Assembly: GCA_035416745.1 (NCBI GenBank)
Contig: DAOLNV010000001.1
Span: 62,001 to 126,000, forward strand
Origin: Candidatus Hydrogenedentota bacterium
Lineage (GTDB): Bacteria > Hydrogenedentota > Hydrogenedentia > Hydrogenedentales > SLHB01
Length of the DNA stretch: 64,000 nt
Reading direction: 5' to 3'
Shown here: positions 24,964 to 33,086 of the stretch, in pieces
Layout: each line of letters begins with the position of its first letter
Numbering within the stretch: the first letter of the stretch is position 1
Translations under genes and position numbers: made by a program
The notes under the pieces: generated by a model
Told to the model about the DNA's origin: nothing
Seen by the model: only the letters and a program-made list of their open reading frames with translations
Database searches by the model: none

Positions 24964-25439
24964 GCTGTCAAATCCCTTATTGATGTTGGCTTTTGCGAGT
25001 CCCCCGCTTGGCGGCTATTGTAACAGACTCTCGGGCGGTGTGATTAAGGTTGAGCCAGCGCGTGCCCTCCCCCCAGGGAGAGGGAGAATAGACGGCCTCT
25101 GGCCGCAGGGTCTGACGCATCTGGCTTGTCTAACATTTCTGACGTTTCTGAGCGTCGCTGGGCTCTTCGCAGCGATGGCCTGCGCATTTGAGGCAGTATC
25201 ATCGAGCCGCTCGTTTCTTCGAGGCCGCTTCGTTGCGTGGGGCACAATGGCGGCATTGTTGTTTAGTGCGCTCCGTTTGGGGGCGCAGGATAAGTCCACA
25301 AAATGCAGGTAGTTACAATTGGCGGCGAAACAAAGTAGAAATGTGAGCTCGTGAATGGTATACTCGCGCGTTATCTGGCCCAAAGGGGAAGTCTGCCTGG
25401 GCGGTTACAGGTTCTAACCATGGAAGGGAGGTGTTGCGG
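24964..25439. other. Divergent intergenic region before acpP
   Basis: This 476-base region separates the GH32 gene from acpP. Its right part holds the acpP promoter described separately. The rest shows no reliable coding signal, hairpin or RNA gene. An open frame crosses part of it on the plus strand but lacks a ribosome site and family features. Confidence 0.4.
25336..25364 (+). promoter_or_regulatory. extended -10 promoter for acpP
   Basis: TATACT at 25359-25364 matches the -10 consensus at five of six positions and is preceded by TGG, forming an extended -10. A weak -35 (TAGAAA, 25336-25341) lies at 17-base spacing. Transcription would begin about 70 bases before acpP. Confidence 0.5.
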
Positions 25440-25685
25440 ATGGCAGAGATTAATGTCGCGGAAACCGTCAAGAAGATCGTTGTGGAGAACCTCGAGCGCA
25501 AGCCCGAAGAGGTAACCGACGACGCTCGCTTCATCGAGGATCTGGGCGCGGATTCGCTCGATCTTACGGAATTGCTGATGGCGCTCGAGGAAGAGTACAA
25601 TGTCGAGATCGATGACGAAGCGAATGACATCCAGACGGTCGGTGACGCGATAAAGTACATCGAGTCGAAGCTGAACAACAAATAA
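25440..25685 (+). CDS. acpP: Acyl carrier protein
   Basis: This is the 81-residue acidic carrier that holds growing fatty acids as thioesters. The phosphopantetheine attachment motif GADSLDLTEL is intact with Ser39. ATG 25440 follows GGGAGGTG at seven-base spacing; three upstream codons beginning with GTG are overlapped by that site. It is followed by fabF and rnc, a widely conserved order. Unlike many bacteria, plsX, fabD and fabG lie 14 kb away in a second cluster. Confidence 0.97.
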   Translation: MAEINVAETVKKIVVENLERKPEEVTDDARFIEDLGADSLDLTELLMALEEEYNVEIDDEANDIQTVGDAIKYIESKLNNK

Positions 25686-25730
25686 ATGTTTCGCGCACAC
25701 TTTCAGCGCTTGTTTATACGAGGAGGTTAA

Positions 25731-25781
25731 GTGACGCCCAGCCCGTGGCCGCAAGTCCACGGGTTGGGTGTTTGGTGTTAG
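25731..25781 (+). promoter_or_regulatory. Possible leader peptide and hairpin between acpP and fabF
   Basis: AGGAGG at 25721-25726 precedes GTG 25731, which opens a 16-codon frame (MTPSPWPQVHGLGVWC) ending at 25781, 12 bases before fabF. The frame overlaps a 12-base-pair stem with one G-T pair (25737-25748 with 25757-25768, 8-base loop). The strong ribosome site is too far from the fabF start to serve it. It could be a coupling or attenuation element; a chance frame is equally possible. Confidence 0.35.
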
Positions 25782-25793
25782 GACATTGGGTTC

Positions 25794-27017
25794 ATGCGCG
25801 TGGTGATTACAGGAGCGGGGGTGGTTACCCCCTTGGGCAACTCTGTTGCGGAATTCTGGAAGGGGTTGTGCGAGGGCCGGTCCGGCGTGCGGCGTATCGA
25901 TCGTTTTGACCCCTCTGAGTATGCCTGTCAAATCGCCGGGCAGGCGGAAGACTGTGTGCCCGAAGGCATGTCAGGGAAGGATTTGCGCCGCAGGGACCGG
26001 TATACGCGTTTTGCGCTGTATGCGGCCGATCAGGCGTGGCGTCAGGCGGGATTGGCCGCGGATAAGGTCAATCCCGAGCGGTGTGGGGCAATCGTAGGCA
26101 GTGGAGTGGGCGGGTTTGATACCGTTCAGGAGCAGGTCACCGTGCTGGTGCAACAGGGACCGCGCCGCGTTTCGCCCCTCCTGGCGCCCATGGCGTTAGT
26201 CAACATGGCCTCGAGCGAGATTTGTATCCGGTTGGGCCTTGAGGGTCCGAACCGCGCCGTCGTGACAGCCTGCGCCACCGGCAACCATTGTATTGCAGAC
26301 GCCGCGGACGCCCTTCGTATGGGGAAAGCCGACGTCATGCTGGCGGGGGGGGCTGAGGCGTCGATTGTGCCCATCTGTGTGGCGGGTTTTTCGTCGATGA
26401 AGGCGTTATCGCGCCGCAACGATGCCCCCGAACGTGCCAGCCGCCCCTTTGATGCGGAGCGGGACGGTTTTGTGATGGGCGAAGGGGCGGGCATCCTGGT
26501 GCTCGAGTCCGAGGCGCATGCCAGGGCGCGCGGCGCGGAAATCCTGGGTGAAATCGCCGGGTACGCCGAAAGCTGCGACGCGTTTCATGTAACGGCGCCT
26601 CGCGAGGACGGTTCGGGGGCCGCCCGGGCCATGCGCGGGGCGTTGAACGATGCCCAGGCAAATCCCGAAGATATTCACTATTTCAACGCGCACGGTACGA
26701 GCACCAAGTACAACGATATTGCGGAAAGCCGTGCGTTGCGGGCGGTTTTTGGAGAGGCGATGCCACCGGTGAGCTCGAACAAATCGATGATAGGGCACCT
26801 GCTTGGCGCGGCCGGCGCCGTCGAGGCTATCGCCACGCTCCTGACGATCCGGCGCGGGGTGATTCCGCCGTCTATCAATTACGAGACCCCGGACCCTGAA
26901 TGTCCCGTGAATATCGTGGCGAACGAAGCGCGTGAAACCGACGTTGAATTTGCCATGTCAAACTCGTTAGGATTTGGGGGTCACAATTCGTCTCTGATTA
27001 TCAAACGGTATGAATAG
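25794..27017 (+). CDS. fabF: 3-oxoacyl-ACP synthase II
   Basis: This condensing enzyme elongates acyl-ACP with malonyl-ACP. The Cys-His-His catalytic set is complete: Cys160 in VVTACATGNHC, His300 in FNAHGTSTKYND, and His335 in SSNKSMIGHLLGAAGA. 407 residues is normal. The ribosome site directly before ATG 25794 is weak (AGGAC, 11 bases). The gene overlaps rnc by eight bases, so rnc translation is probably coupled to it. Confidence 0.96.
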   Translation: MRVVITGAGVVTPLGNSVAEFWKGLCEGRSGVRRIDRFDPSEYACQIAGQAEDCVPEGMSGKDLRRRDRYTRFALYAADQAWRQAGLAADKVNPERCGAIVGSGVGGFDTVQEQVTVLVQQGPRRVSPLLAPMALVNMASSEICIRLGLEGPNRAVVTACATGNHCIADAADALRMGKADVMLAGGAEASIVPICVAGFSSMKALSRRNDAPERASRPFDAERDGFVMGEGAGILVLESEAHARARGAEILGEIAGYAESCDAFHVTAPREDGSGAARAMRGALNDAQANPEDIHYFNAHGTSTKYNDIAESRALRAVFGEAMPPVSSNKSMIGHLLGAAGAVEAIATLLTIRRGVIPPSINYETPDPECPVNIVANEARETDVEFAMSNSLGFGGHNSSLIIKRYE

Positions 27018-27738
27018 CATCTCCTTACGGTTCCGCGAACTGCAAGCGCTTGCCCTTCGATTGGGGATACGGTTCGAGAACATCGCTATCCTTGACCGGG
27101 CGCTCACCCATGCTTCCATCGCATGTGAACGGAAGGACTCGTGCAAGAACTATGAATCGCTGGAATTCGTGGGTGACGCGGCGCTGGGATTGGCGGCGGC
27201 ACACCTGTTGTTTGAGCGAGTCCCGGAGCGCACGCCGGGAGAGTACAGCCGTATGCGGGCCGCGATCGTGAATCGCCGTTGCCTGGCGCGTATTGCGCGG
27301 GGCTTGGACATCGCGCCCGCAATCAGGTTGGGAAAAGGCGAAGAATTGGCCGGCGGAAGGGCTCGAGCGGCCCTGCTGGCGGATTGTCTTGAAGCCCTGT
27401 TGGGGGCGCTATATCTGGACCAGGGTTGGGAAGCCGCCCAGGCGTTTGCCGTGCGGTTGCTCGAACCCGAAGTCGCGGCGTTGCAGGCACGGCGCCGGAT
27501 TTGGGATTTCAAGTCGCGCCTTCTGCACCACTGCCAGGCGCGTCACATCGGTCTGCCCGAATTTGTGGTGGTCCGGTCGGATGGGCCTGACCACCGCAAG
27601 GAATTCGAGGTTGAGGTTCTGCTGCGCGGGACATCCGCGGGGCAGGGTGTGGGCGCGAGCAAGAAAGAGGCCGAACAGAAAGCGGCGCACATGGCGCTGT
27701 TGCGCGAAGGGATAGTTTTCGACGACGAAGAAGAGTGA
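27010..27738 (+). CDS. rnc: Ribonuclease III
   Basis: This double-stranded RNA endonuclease acts in rRNA processing and small-RNA decay. The signature helix reads NYESLEFVGDAALG and the second acidic site lies in ADCLEALLGALYLD. A C-terminal double-stranded RNA-binding domain ends with GASKKEAEQKAAHMAL. At 242 residues it is of standard length. Its start codon lies inside the end of fabF, an arrangement seen in many bacteria. Confidence 0.95.
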   Translation: MNSISLRFRELQALALRLGIRFENIAILDRALTHASIACERKDSCKNYESLEFVGDAALGLAAAHLLFERVPERTPGEYSRMRAAIVNRRCLARIARGLDIAPAIRLGKGEELAGGRARAALLADCLEALLGALYLDQGWEAAQAFAVRLLEPEVAALQARRRIWDFKSRLLHHCQARHIGLPEFVVVRSDGPDHRKEFEVEVLLRGTSAGQGVGASKKEAEQKAAHMALLREGIVFDDEEE

Positions 27739-27846
27739 ATCAGGCGTTGCAGGACTGCTGGAACCGTTCTCCGGCGAATGATGTAACGTGAAACATGCCC
27801 AGGGGCCGGCGGTTTGGCGGTCTGGGCAAAGGGAGTATCGAGACCT

Positions 27847-29931
27847 ATGGGTGAAAGTGGATTTCTAGGCGTTGCCGGGTTCGCCAGTCTCTGCGCGCTG
27901 GCGTTTGTGGCTTACCTGGCCAGGTACGTGCTGTCAAAGCCGCAGGGTAACGAGACGATGGAACATCTCTCGAAACTGGTGCAGCAGGGCGCAGCGGCGT
28001 TCCTGAAGAGAGAATACACCTATGTGTCCGCGTTTGTCGCGGCGATCATGGTTTTCTTCATCGTAGTGGGAGGGGCCAAGCCCGAATTCGGCGTGAACTG
28101 GCAAACGGCCGTCGCGTTTCTGTTCGGCGCGTGCGCGAGCGCGGCGACCGGCATACTGGGCATGACCATCGCGACACGCTCGAACGCCCGCACCGCGGCG
28201 GCTGCCCAGTCGGGCGGCGTCAAGAGCGCTCTTGACGTGGCCGTGAGCGGCGGCGCGGTCATGGGTATGGGCGTGGTCGGCATCGGCGTGCTCGGCCTTA
28301 TCATCGTCTACATCCTGTTCAAGGGAGAGCCGACCGTAGTGAACGGGTACGCCATGGGCGCTTCTCTGCTCGCCCTTTTCGCTCGGTCCGGCGGCGGCAT
28401 CTTCACGAAGGGCGCCGATATGGGCGCCGACCTGGTCGGCAAGGTGGAAGCGGGCATCCCCGAGGATGATCCGCGCAATCCGGCCGTTATCGCGGACAAC
28501 GTGGGCGATAACGTGGGCGACGTCGCGGGTCTTGGGGCGGACCTTCTCGAGTCCTACGTCGAGGCCATCATTGCCAGCCTTGCGGTCGCGGTGATTATTT
28601 CCCGGGCTGCCGATGCGGCGGCTTCCGGGGCAGCCTATGTCACGGCCTACCCGTTCGTGATTGCGGCGATCGGTATTTTCGCCTCGATCGTGGGCGTGAT
28701 GTACGTCAAGATATTCGCGAGGAGCAATCCTCAGAAGGCCCTGATGTTCGGCACCTACATCGCGGCAATCCTCTCGATCGCCGGGGTATTCGTGTATTCC
28801 GCCGCGGCCGGGACGCCATTCGTGTTGGAAGGCGTTACCTATGGCAAATATGGTCCCGCCTGGGCATGCGTGATCGGGATCCTGTCGGGCATGATTGTCG
28901 GGTTCGTCAGCGAGTATTTCACGTCGGGCAGTTACGGCCCTGTACAGAAGCTGGCGGAACGCTGCCAGACCGGTCCGGCGATTGCGGTGACTGAAGGGAC
29001 GGCGGTTGGCATGCAGAGCACATGTGTGCCGGTCATTGCGCTCGGCATCGCCGTGGTGATTTCGTACTACGTTGCCGGGACCTACGGCGTGGCCATCGCG
29101 TCTCTTGGCATGCTTGCCACGACGGGTATGGTGGTTGCCGTGGACGCGTACGGGCCTATCGCCGACAACTCGGGCGGCATCGCCGAGATGGCGGGGCTTG
29201 ACCCGAGCGTGCGCAAGATCACCGACAATCTGGATGCTGTGGGCAACACCACGGCCGCCATCGGTAAAGGGTTCGCCATCGGGTCCGCGGCCTTTGCGGC
29301 CATCGGCCTCTTGAGCGCGTTCATGCTTACCGTAAACATGGTGCGGGTGAAGAACGGACAGGGGGCTCTGGTCACGACTTTGGATGAAGCGACCGTTCTC
29401 GGCGGGCTGCTCATCGGGGCGATGATGCCGTTCTTCTTCTCGTCGATGTTGTTCCGTGCCGTAGGGAAGTGCGCGGACACGATGATTATGGAAGTGCGGC
29501 GTCAGTTCCGCGAGATCCCCGGCCTCAAGGAAGGCAAGAAAGGCGTCCATCCCGACAGCACGAAGTGCGTGAGTATCGCCACCAAGGGCGCCATCAACGG
29601 CATGTTGTTCCCGGGCGGGATGGCCATCGTGGCCCCGGTCATCGTCGGGTTCGCATTGGGTGCGGAAGGCCTCGCGGGCTTCCTGGTAGGCGCGATTGCA
29701 ACGGGCGTCATGTTGGGCATCCAGACCGCCAACAGCGGCGGCGCTATGGACAATGCCAAGAAGTACATTGAGGAAGGCAATTTCGGCGGCAAGGGTTCTG
29801 ATGCTCACAAGGCGGCGGTCGTGGGCGACACCGTGGGCGATCCCCTGAAGGATACTGTCGGCCCCTCGATCAACATTCTGATCAAGCTCATGTGCGTGAT
29901 TTCGCTTGTGCTGGCGCCGTTGTTCGCCTGA
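27847..29931 (+). CDS. hppA: Membrane-bound ion-translocating pyrophosphatase
   Basis: This enzyme hydrolyses pyrophosphate and pumps H+ or Na+ across the membrane. It has about sixteen hydrophobic helices and the family catalytic segments GGGIFTKGADMGADLVGKVE and DDPRNPAVIADNVGDNVGD. In GNTTAAIGKGFAIG the residues at the two diagnostic positions are Ala and Gly. In characterised homologues this combination goes with dependence on potassium (Lys and Thr in the independent type). 694 residues. ATG 27847 is taken as start (GGGAG, 11 bases upstream). A clear terminator follows. Whether H+ or Na+ is pumped cannot be told by eye. Confidence 0.95.
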   Translation: MGESGFLGVAGFASLCALAFVAYLARYVLSKPQGNETMEHLSKLVQQGAAAFLKREYTYVSAFVAAIMVFFIVVGGAKPEFGVNWQTAVAFLFGACASAATGILGMTIATRSNARTAAAAQSGGVKSALDVAVSGGAVMGMGVVGIGVLGLIIVYILFKGEPTVVNGYAMGASLLALFARSGGGIFTKGADMGADLVGKVEAGIPEDDPRNPAVIADNVGDNVGDVAGLGADLLESYVEAIIASLAVAVIISRAADAAASGAAYVTAYPFVIAAIGIFASIVGVMYVKIFARSNPQKALMFGTYIAAILSIAGVFVYSAAAGTPFVLEGVTYGKYGPAWACVIGILSGMIVGFVSEYFTSGSYGPVQKLAERCQTGPAIAVTEGTAVGMQSTCVPVIALGIAVVISYYVAGTYGVAIASLGMLATTGMVVAVDAYGPIADNSGGIAEMAGLDPSVRKITDNLDAVGNTTAAIGKGFAIGSAAFAAIGLLSAFMLTVNMVRVKNGQGALVTTLDEATVLGGLLIGAMMPFFFSSMLFRAVGKCADTMIMEVRRQFREIPGLKEGKKGVHPDSTKCVSIATKGAINGMLFPGGMAIVAPVIVGFALGAEGLAGFLVGAIATGVMLGIQTANSGGAMDNAKKYIEEGNFGGKGSDAHKAAVVGDTVGDPLKDTVGPSINILIKLMCVISLVLAPLFA

Positions 29932-29960
29932 GAGCAAGAGCAAAAACGCAGCAATTGACA

Positions 29961-29996
29961 GGCTCCCGTCCAATCCGGGCGGGAGCCCGTTTTTTT
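29961..29996 (+). terminator. Rho-independent terminator after hppA
   Basis: The stem GGCTCCCG (29961-29968) pairs with CGGGAGCC (29980-29987). A C and G follow, and then seven T residues. It starts 30 bases past the hppA stop codon and is the strongest intrinsic terminator in the window. Confidence 0.9.
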
Positions 29997-30181
29997 GTGC
30001 GGGGTTGCTTTCTCATGCGGCGGCAAGAATAGGAAGACCCATCGGTCCCATTCGGGAAGTGAGAAGCCCGAGAGCGGGTTTCCCGGCTTTCTTGGGGAGA
30101 GCTTCTTGCGAGGCGTTGGCGGGCTTGGTAGTATCGCTTTAGCTTGGCGTTGAAGACTCTTTTGTGAAGGAGGGAAGAACG

Positions 30182-31270
30182 GTGCGTACTCTAGTCAGTC
30201 CGGGCGTGTGGATGTTTGGGGTTTTGGCCTTGGCGGTTCTGGCGGTTTCTTCGTTGGCGGACCTTGTTTCGGAACCGTACCGGCTCGATACGGGGCTCGA
30301 GACGCGGTCGATTTCGTTTGAGAATCCAACGGGGGCGCCGGGCCAGGGCGGTCAGGCCGCCAGTAAACTGGGCCCGACTCGAAAGGGCGCTCCGAACCGC
30401 GCTTTCAAGGCGGGCGAAACGGTCCAGTTGGCCGATATCGAAGGGCCGGGCACGATTCGGCACATCTGGATGACGATTTCGGACCGTAAACCGGAGACGT
30501 TTCGCAGTTTTGTGATGCGGGCGTATTGGGACGGACAGGAGCACCCGAGCATCGAGTGCCCTTTGGGCGATTTCTTCGGGTTTGCTCACGGTAAGGTGGA
30601 GTCGTATCAATCGGCAGCGCATTCGCTGGGCCAGAACGCGGGCATGAACATCTGGCTGCCGATGCCGTTCAAGAAGCGCGCCTACGTCACGCTGACCAAC
30701 GAGACCGGCGGCGATGTCACTATCTACTACCAGATTGATTATACGATCGGCGATGTGCATCCCGATGATGTGGGCAGGTTGCACGTGCTTTTCCGCCGTG
30801 AGAATCCCACAACGCTGAAACAGGACTTCGAACTGCTGCCGAAACGCGTGGGGAAAGGGCGGTATATCGGGTCGCTTGTGGGGGTGCGCGCGCTTCACGA
30901 CAACTGGTGGGGCGAAGGCGAGATCAAGGTGTACAAGGATGGCGATGAGGCGTTTCCGACCATATGCGGTACGGGGAGCGAGGACTGGGTCTGTTTATCA
31001 TACGGTCTTCAGCAGACGCCGTTCCTGTATCACGGGGCCAACTTGTGCCAGGGCCGGTTCAATTCGTTTTACCGCTGGTACCTTCCCGATCCCGTCTACT
31101 GGGAAAAGGAGGCTCGCATCACCATCCAGCAGATCGCCTGGGACGAGGGTCTGGCGGAAGTCCAGGACGATTGGTGCGCGGCGACATTCTGGTACGAGCC
31201 CATGCCGAGCGCTCCGTTGCCGGCGATGCCCAGTCTCGAGGCGCGCACGGCGGAGTTGTGGAAAGAGTAG
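30182..31270 (+). CDS. Exported DUF2961/GH172 family glycosidase
   Basis: This 362-residue protein begins with a signal peptide (FGVLALAVLAVSSLADL). The body matches DUF2961, now classed as GH172, whose characterised members act on alpha-fructofuranosyl or arabinofuranosyl linkages. Characteristic features are GPGTIRHIWMT, YWDGQEHPSIECPLGDFFG, and the conserved GTGSEDWV late in the protein. GTG 30182 is chosen because AAGGAGGG lies seven bases upstream. A GH32 enzyme is encoded 5 kb away, consistent with fructose-containing substrates. Actual specificity is untested. Confidence 0.88.
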   Translation: MRTLVSPGVWMFGVLALAVLAVSSLADLVSEPYRLDTGLETRSISFENPTGAPGQGGQAASKLGPTRKGAPNRAFKAGETVQLADIEGPGTIRHIWMTISDRKPETFRSFVMRAYWDGQEHPSIECPLGDFFGFAHGKVESYQSAAHSLGQNAGMNIWLPMPFKKRAYVTLTNETGGDVTIYYQIDYTIGDVHPDDVGRLHVLFRRENPTTLKQDFELLPKRVGKGRYIGSLVGVRALHDNWWGEGEIKVYKDGDEAFPTICGTGSEDWVCLSYGLQQTPFLYHGANLCQGRFNSFYRWYLPDPVYWEKEARITIQQIAWDEGLAEVQDDWCAATFWYEPMPSAPLPAMPSLEARTAELWKE

Positions 31271-31398
31271 GCGGGAAACAGGGGACCCGGTGAGTCAGGC
31301 GTGACGCGTAAGGCGCGCGTGGAGGGTATTGTTTCTTTGGCCGCTTCTTGCGAGCCTGTGGTAGGATAGCTGGGGTGCCGCAAAGGAGAAAGACTGCC

Positions 31399-32151
31399 AT
31401 GAACGTGGGCCGATTGCAGTATGGATGCTTGCTGTTGTGTATTGTGGGGGCGGCATGCCAGACCACCCCGAAGGCGCCGCCGGAAACCGGAGAGGCGCTC
31501 CCGGCCATGCCCCGCGGGTATCAACCCATGTCCTATGTGTCGTCGATTCAACTGGCGGAAGGGGAATACGCCGACCTGTTCAGCGCCGGCTCGTTTGCGG
31601 TATGGGTCGGGGACGATGTGGCCGATATGAAATATCAGAAGGAGGCGCAGGAAGGAGCCGCGCCTTCGGAACGCCTCGTGGCCCAGGCTCGGGAGATCAG
31701 AGGGGACTACTTTGTGTTCGAGTGTCATATCGAGTCGGTTTTCCGTGACACCAGCATCGCTTACGACGTTGCTGGATTCCGCGGCATAGACCTGTGCCTC
31801 GAGACTCCAGGCGGGAACCGAATACAGCCCGTCCAGGTCATTATAGGGACCCCGGTTGAGGAGGAACAGCGAGGCGCGTTGAAACTGTTCCGCCGGACCA
31901 ATATCGTCGTGTTTCCGCGGCAGGACCTCTGGACGGGGGGCGAGACCTTAGCCGTTGGAAGCCGCTCGGTCCGGCTGGTGCTTTCTGGTCATAGCTCGGT
32001 GTTTAACTTCGAATGGCCGGAGCTGCCGCAGGCCACGATGGAGAGCGGCTGGAAATGGAAACCGTCGGAGAACGAGACGCTCCAGTCGCTCAAGGTGTCG
32101 TTCTCTGATCTGTATGGGCGTTTGCGGCGCTTGTCGCACACGTTCGACTGA
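31399..32151 (+). CDS. Lipoprotein of unknown function
   Basis: I recognise no family. The N-terminus MNVGRLQYGCLLLCIVGAAC is a lipoprotein signal with lipobox VGAAC, so the mature protein begins at Cys21 or so and is anchored in a membrane. About 230 residues follow, beta-rich in pattern, without cysteine pairs. ATG 31399 has AAAGGAG ten bases before it. A promoter-like extended -10 (TGGTAGGAT, 31359-31367) lies about 32 bases upstream. The next gene starts 33 bases later and may be co-transcribed. Confidence 0.7.
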   Translation: MNVGRLQYGCLLLCIVGAACQTTPKAPPETGEALPAMPRGYQPMSYVSSIQLAEGEYADLFSAGSFAVWVGDDVADMKYQKEAQEGAAPSERLVAQAREIRGDYFVFECHIESVFRDTSIAYDVAGFRGIDLCLETPGGNRIQPVQVIIGTPVEEEQRGALKLFRRTNIVVFPRQDLWTGGETLAVGSRSVRLVLSGHSSVFNFEWPELPQATMESGWKWKPSENETLQSLKVSFSDLYGRLRRLSHTFD

Positions 32152-32184
32152 GGCGAGTTCGCCGGAATTGCAGAGTGCCGCGCC

Positions 32185-32952
32185 ATGCGCTCGTGTTTGA
32201 AGACACTGATGATCGGGACCGGGATTCTGCTCATTCTGGTGGCCGTTGCGGTGATTCTTGCCGTGACCCAGCTCAAGACGGTCGCACGCACGGGTATCGA
32301 GCGTTCTCTGGCCATTGCCTTCTTGACCGACGTCAGCCTGGAAGATGTCGACGTAGGCCTTCGTGACGGGCGCTTGGAGCTCCACAATCTGGTGGTGGGC
32401 AACCCCGCGAGTTTCCGAAGCGGGCCGGCCATGGAGTTCGAGACGGTTACCGTGGATATGGACCTGAAGACCGTTTTCTCGCAAACGCCGACTATCGACC
32501 GGATTGTGGTTAGACACGCCAACGTGAATCTGCGTCATGAACTGGCTGATGGCACGAATCTCGCCATGCTCGCACGGCACGCCTCCCGGTTCTCAAAAGG
32601 CGGCGGGAAGGGGGAAGCAGAATCTGCATTTGAGGAGGCCGGGGGTCTTGGCCGGGAGTTTATTATCAAAGAACTTCGCTGTGAGGACGTGACCGTTGCC
32701 ATGAGCAGCAATCTCATTCCCAAATCGGGTCTCAAGGTTGAGGTGGCTCCGTTCACTCTGACGGAAATCAGCAAAGACCGGCCGGTCTCGACCGCGGAGG
32801 TCAGCGCGATCTTCATTCGGTCGCTCATCAAAGAGACTCTGTCGGCCAAGGGCCTTCTTCGCCCGATTGCCGACCTGTTGCGCGGGGCGGAAGATGAGAG
32901 CGAATCCACCGTGAAACTCATCGAGGAACCCGAACGGGCGGTGGCAGAATAG
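32185..32952 (+). CDS. AsmA-like membrane-anchored protein
   Basis: This 255-residue protein starts with one transmembrane helix (IGTGILLILVAVAVILAVTQL). The repeated beta-strand pattern that follows (VSLEDVDVGLRDGRLELHNLVVGNP, then FETVTVDMDLKTVF, IDRIVVRHANVNLRHE) is typical of AsmA/DUF748-type periplasmic proteins. Those are linked to lipid transport or outer-membrane assembly. It is much shorter than AsmA itself. The preceding gene encodes a lipoprotein, so both may act in the envelope. Confidence 0.7.
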   Translation: MRSCLKTLMIGTGILLILVAVAVILAVTQLKTVARTGIERSLAIAFLTDVSLEDVDVGLRDGRLELHNLVVGNPASFRSGPAMEFETVTVDMDLKTVFSQTPTIDRIVVRHANVNLRHELADGTNLAMLARHASRFSKGGGKGEAESAFEEAGGLGREFIIKELRCEDVTVAMSSNLIPKSGLKVEVAPFTLTEISKDRPVSTAEVSAIFIRSLIKETLSAKGLLRPIADLLRGAEDESESTVKLIEEPERAVAE

Positions 32953-33086
32953 GCAGCACTGTTCTGGGCGGGTTGCTTGACTGGTCAGGGTCCGTGGGGT
33001 ATCATCCAACATCGCTGAACAAGGGTGGTCTTGACCTGCCGTGAAGTTCTTGACACATGTAGACCCACTAGGGAGGCCGGTGCACC

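Noticed and set aside
27797..27827. GCCCAG/CTGGGC stem before hppA as a riboswitch
   Set aside because: Only six base pairs with a large loop and no known aptamer pattern.
27934..29973. 679-codon open frame antisense to the pyrophosphatase gene
   Set aside because: The opposite strand encodes a clearly conserved membrane protein; the antisense protein is rich in His, Arg and Asp with no domain and no ribosome site. GC-rich codon bias creates such frames.
33031..33060. TTGACC and TTGACA boxes before the sugar ATPase gene
   Set aside because: At 16-18 base spacing the expected -10 positions read CACATG or fall on the ribosome site, so no convincing promoter is formed.
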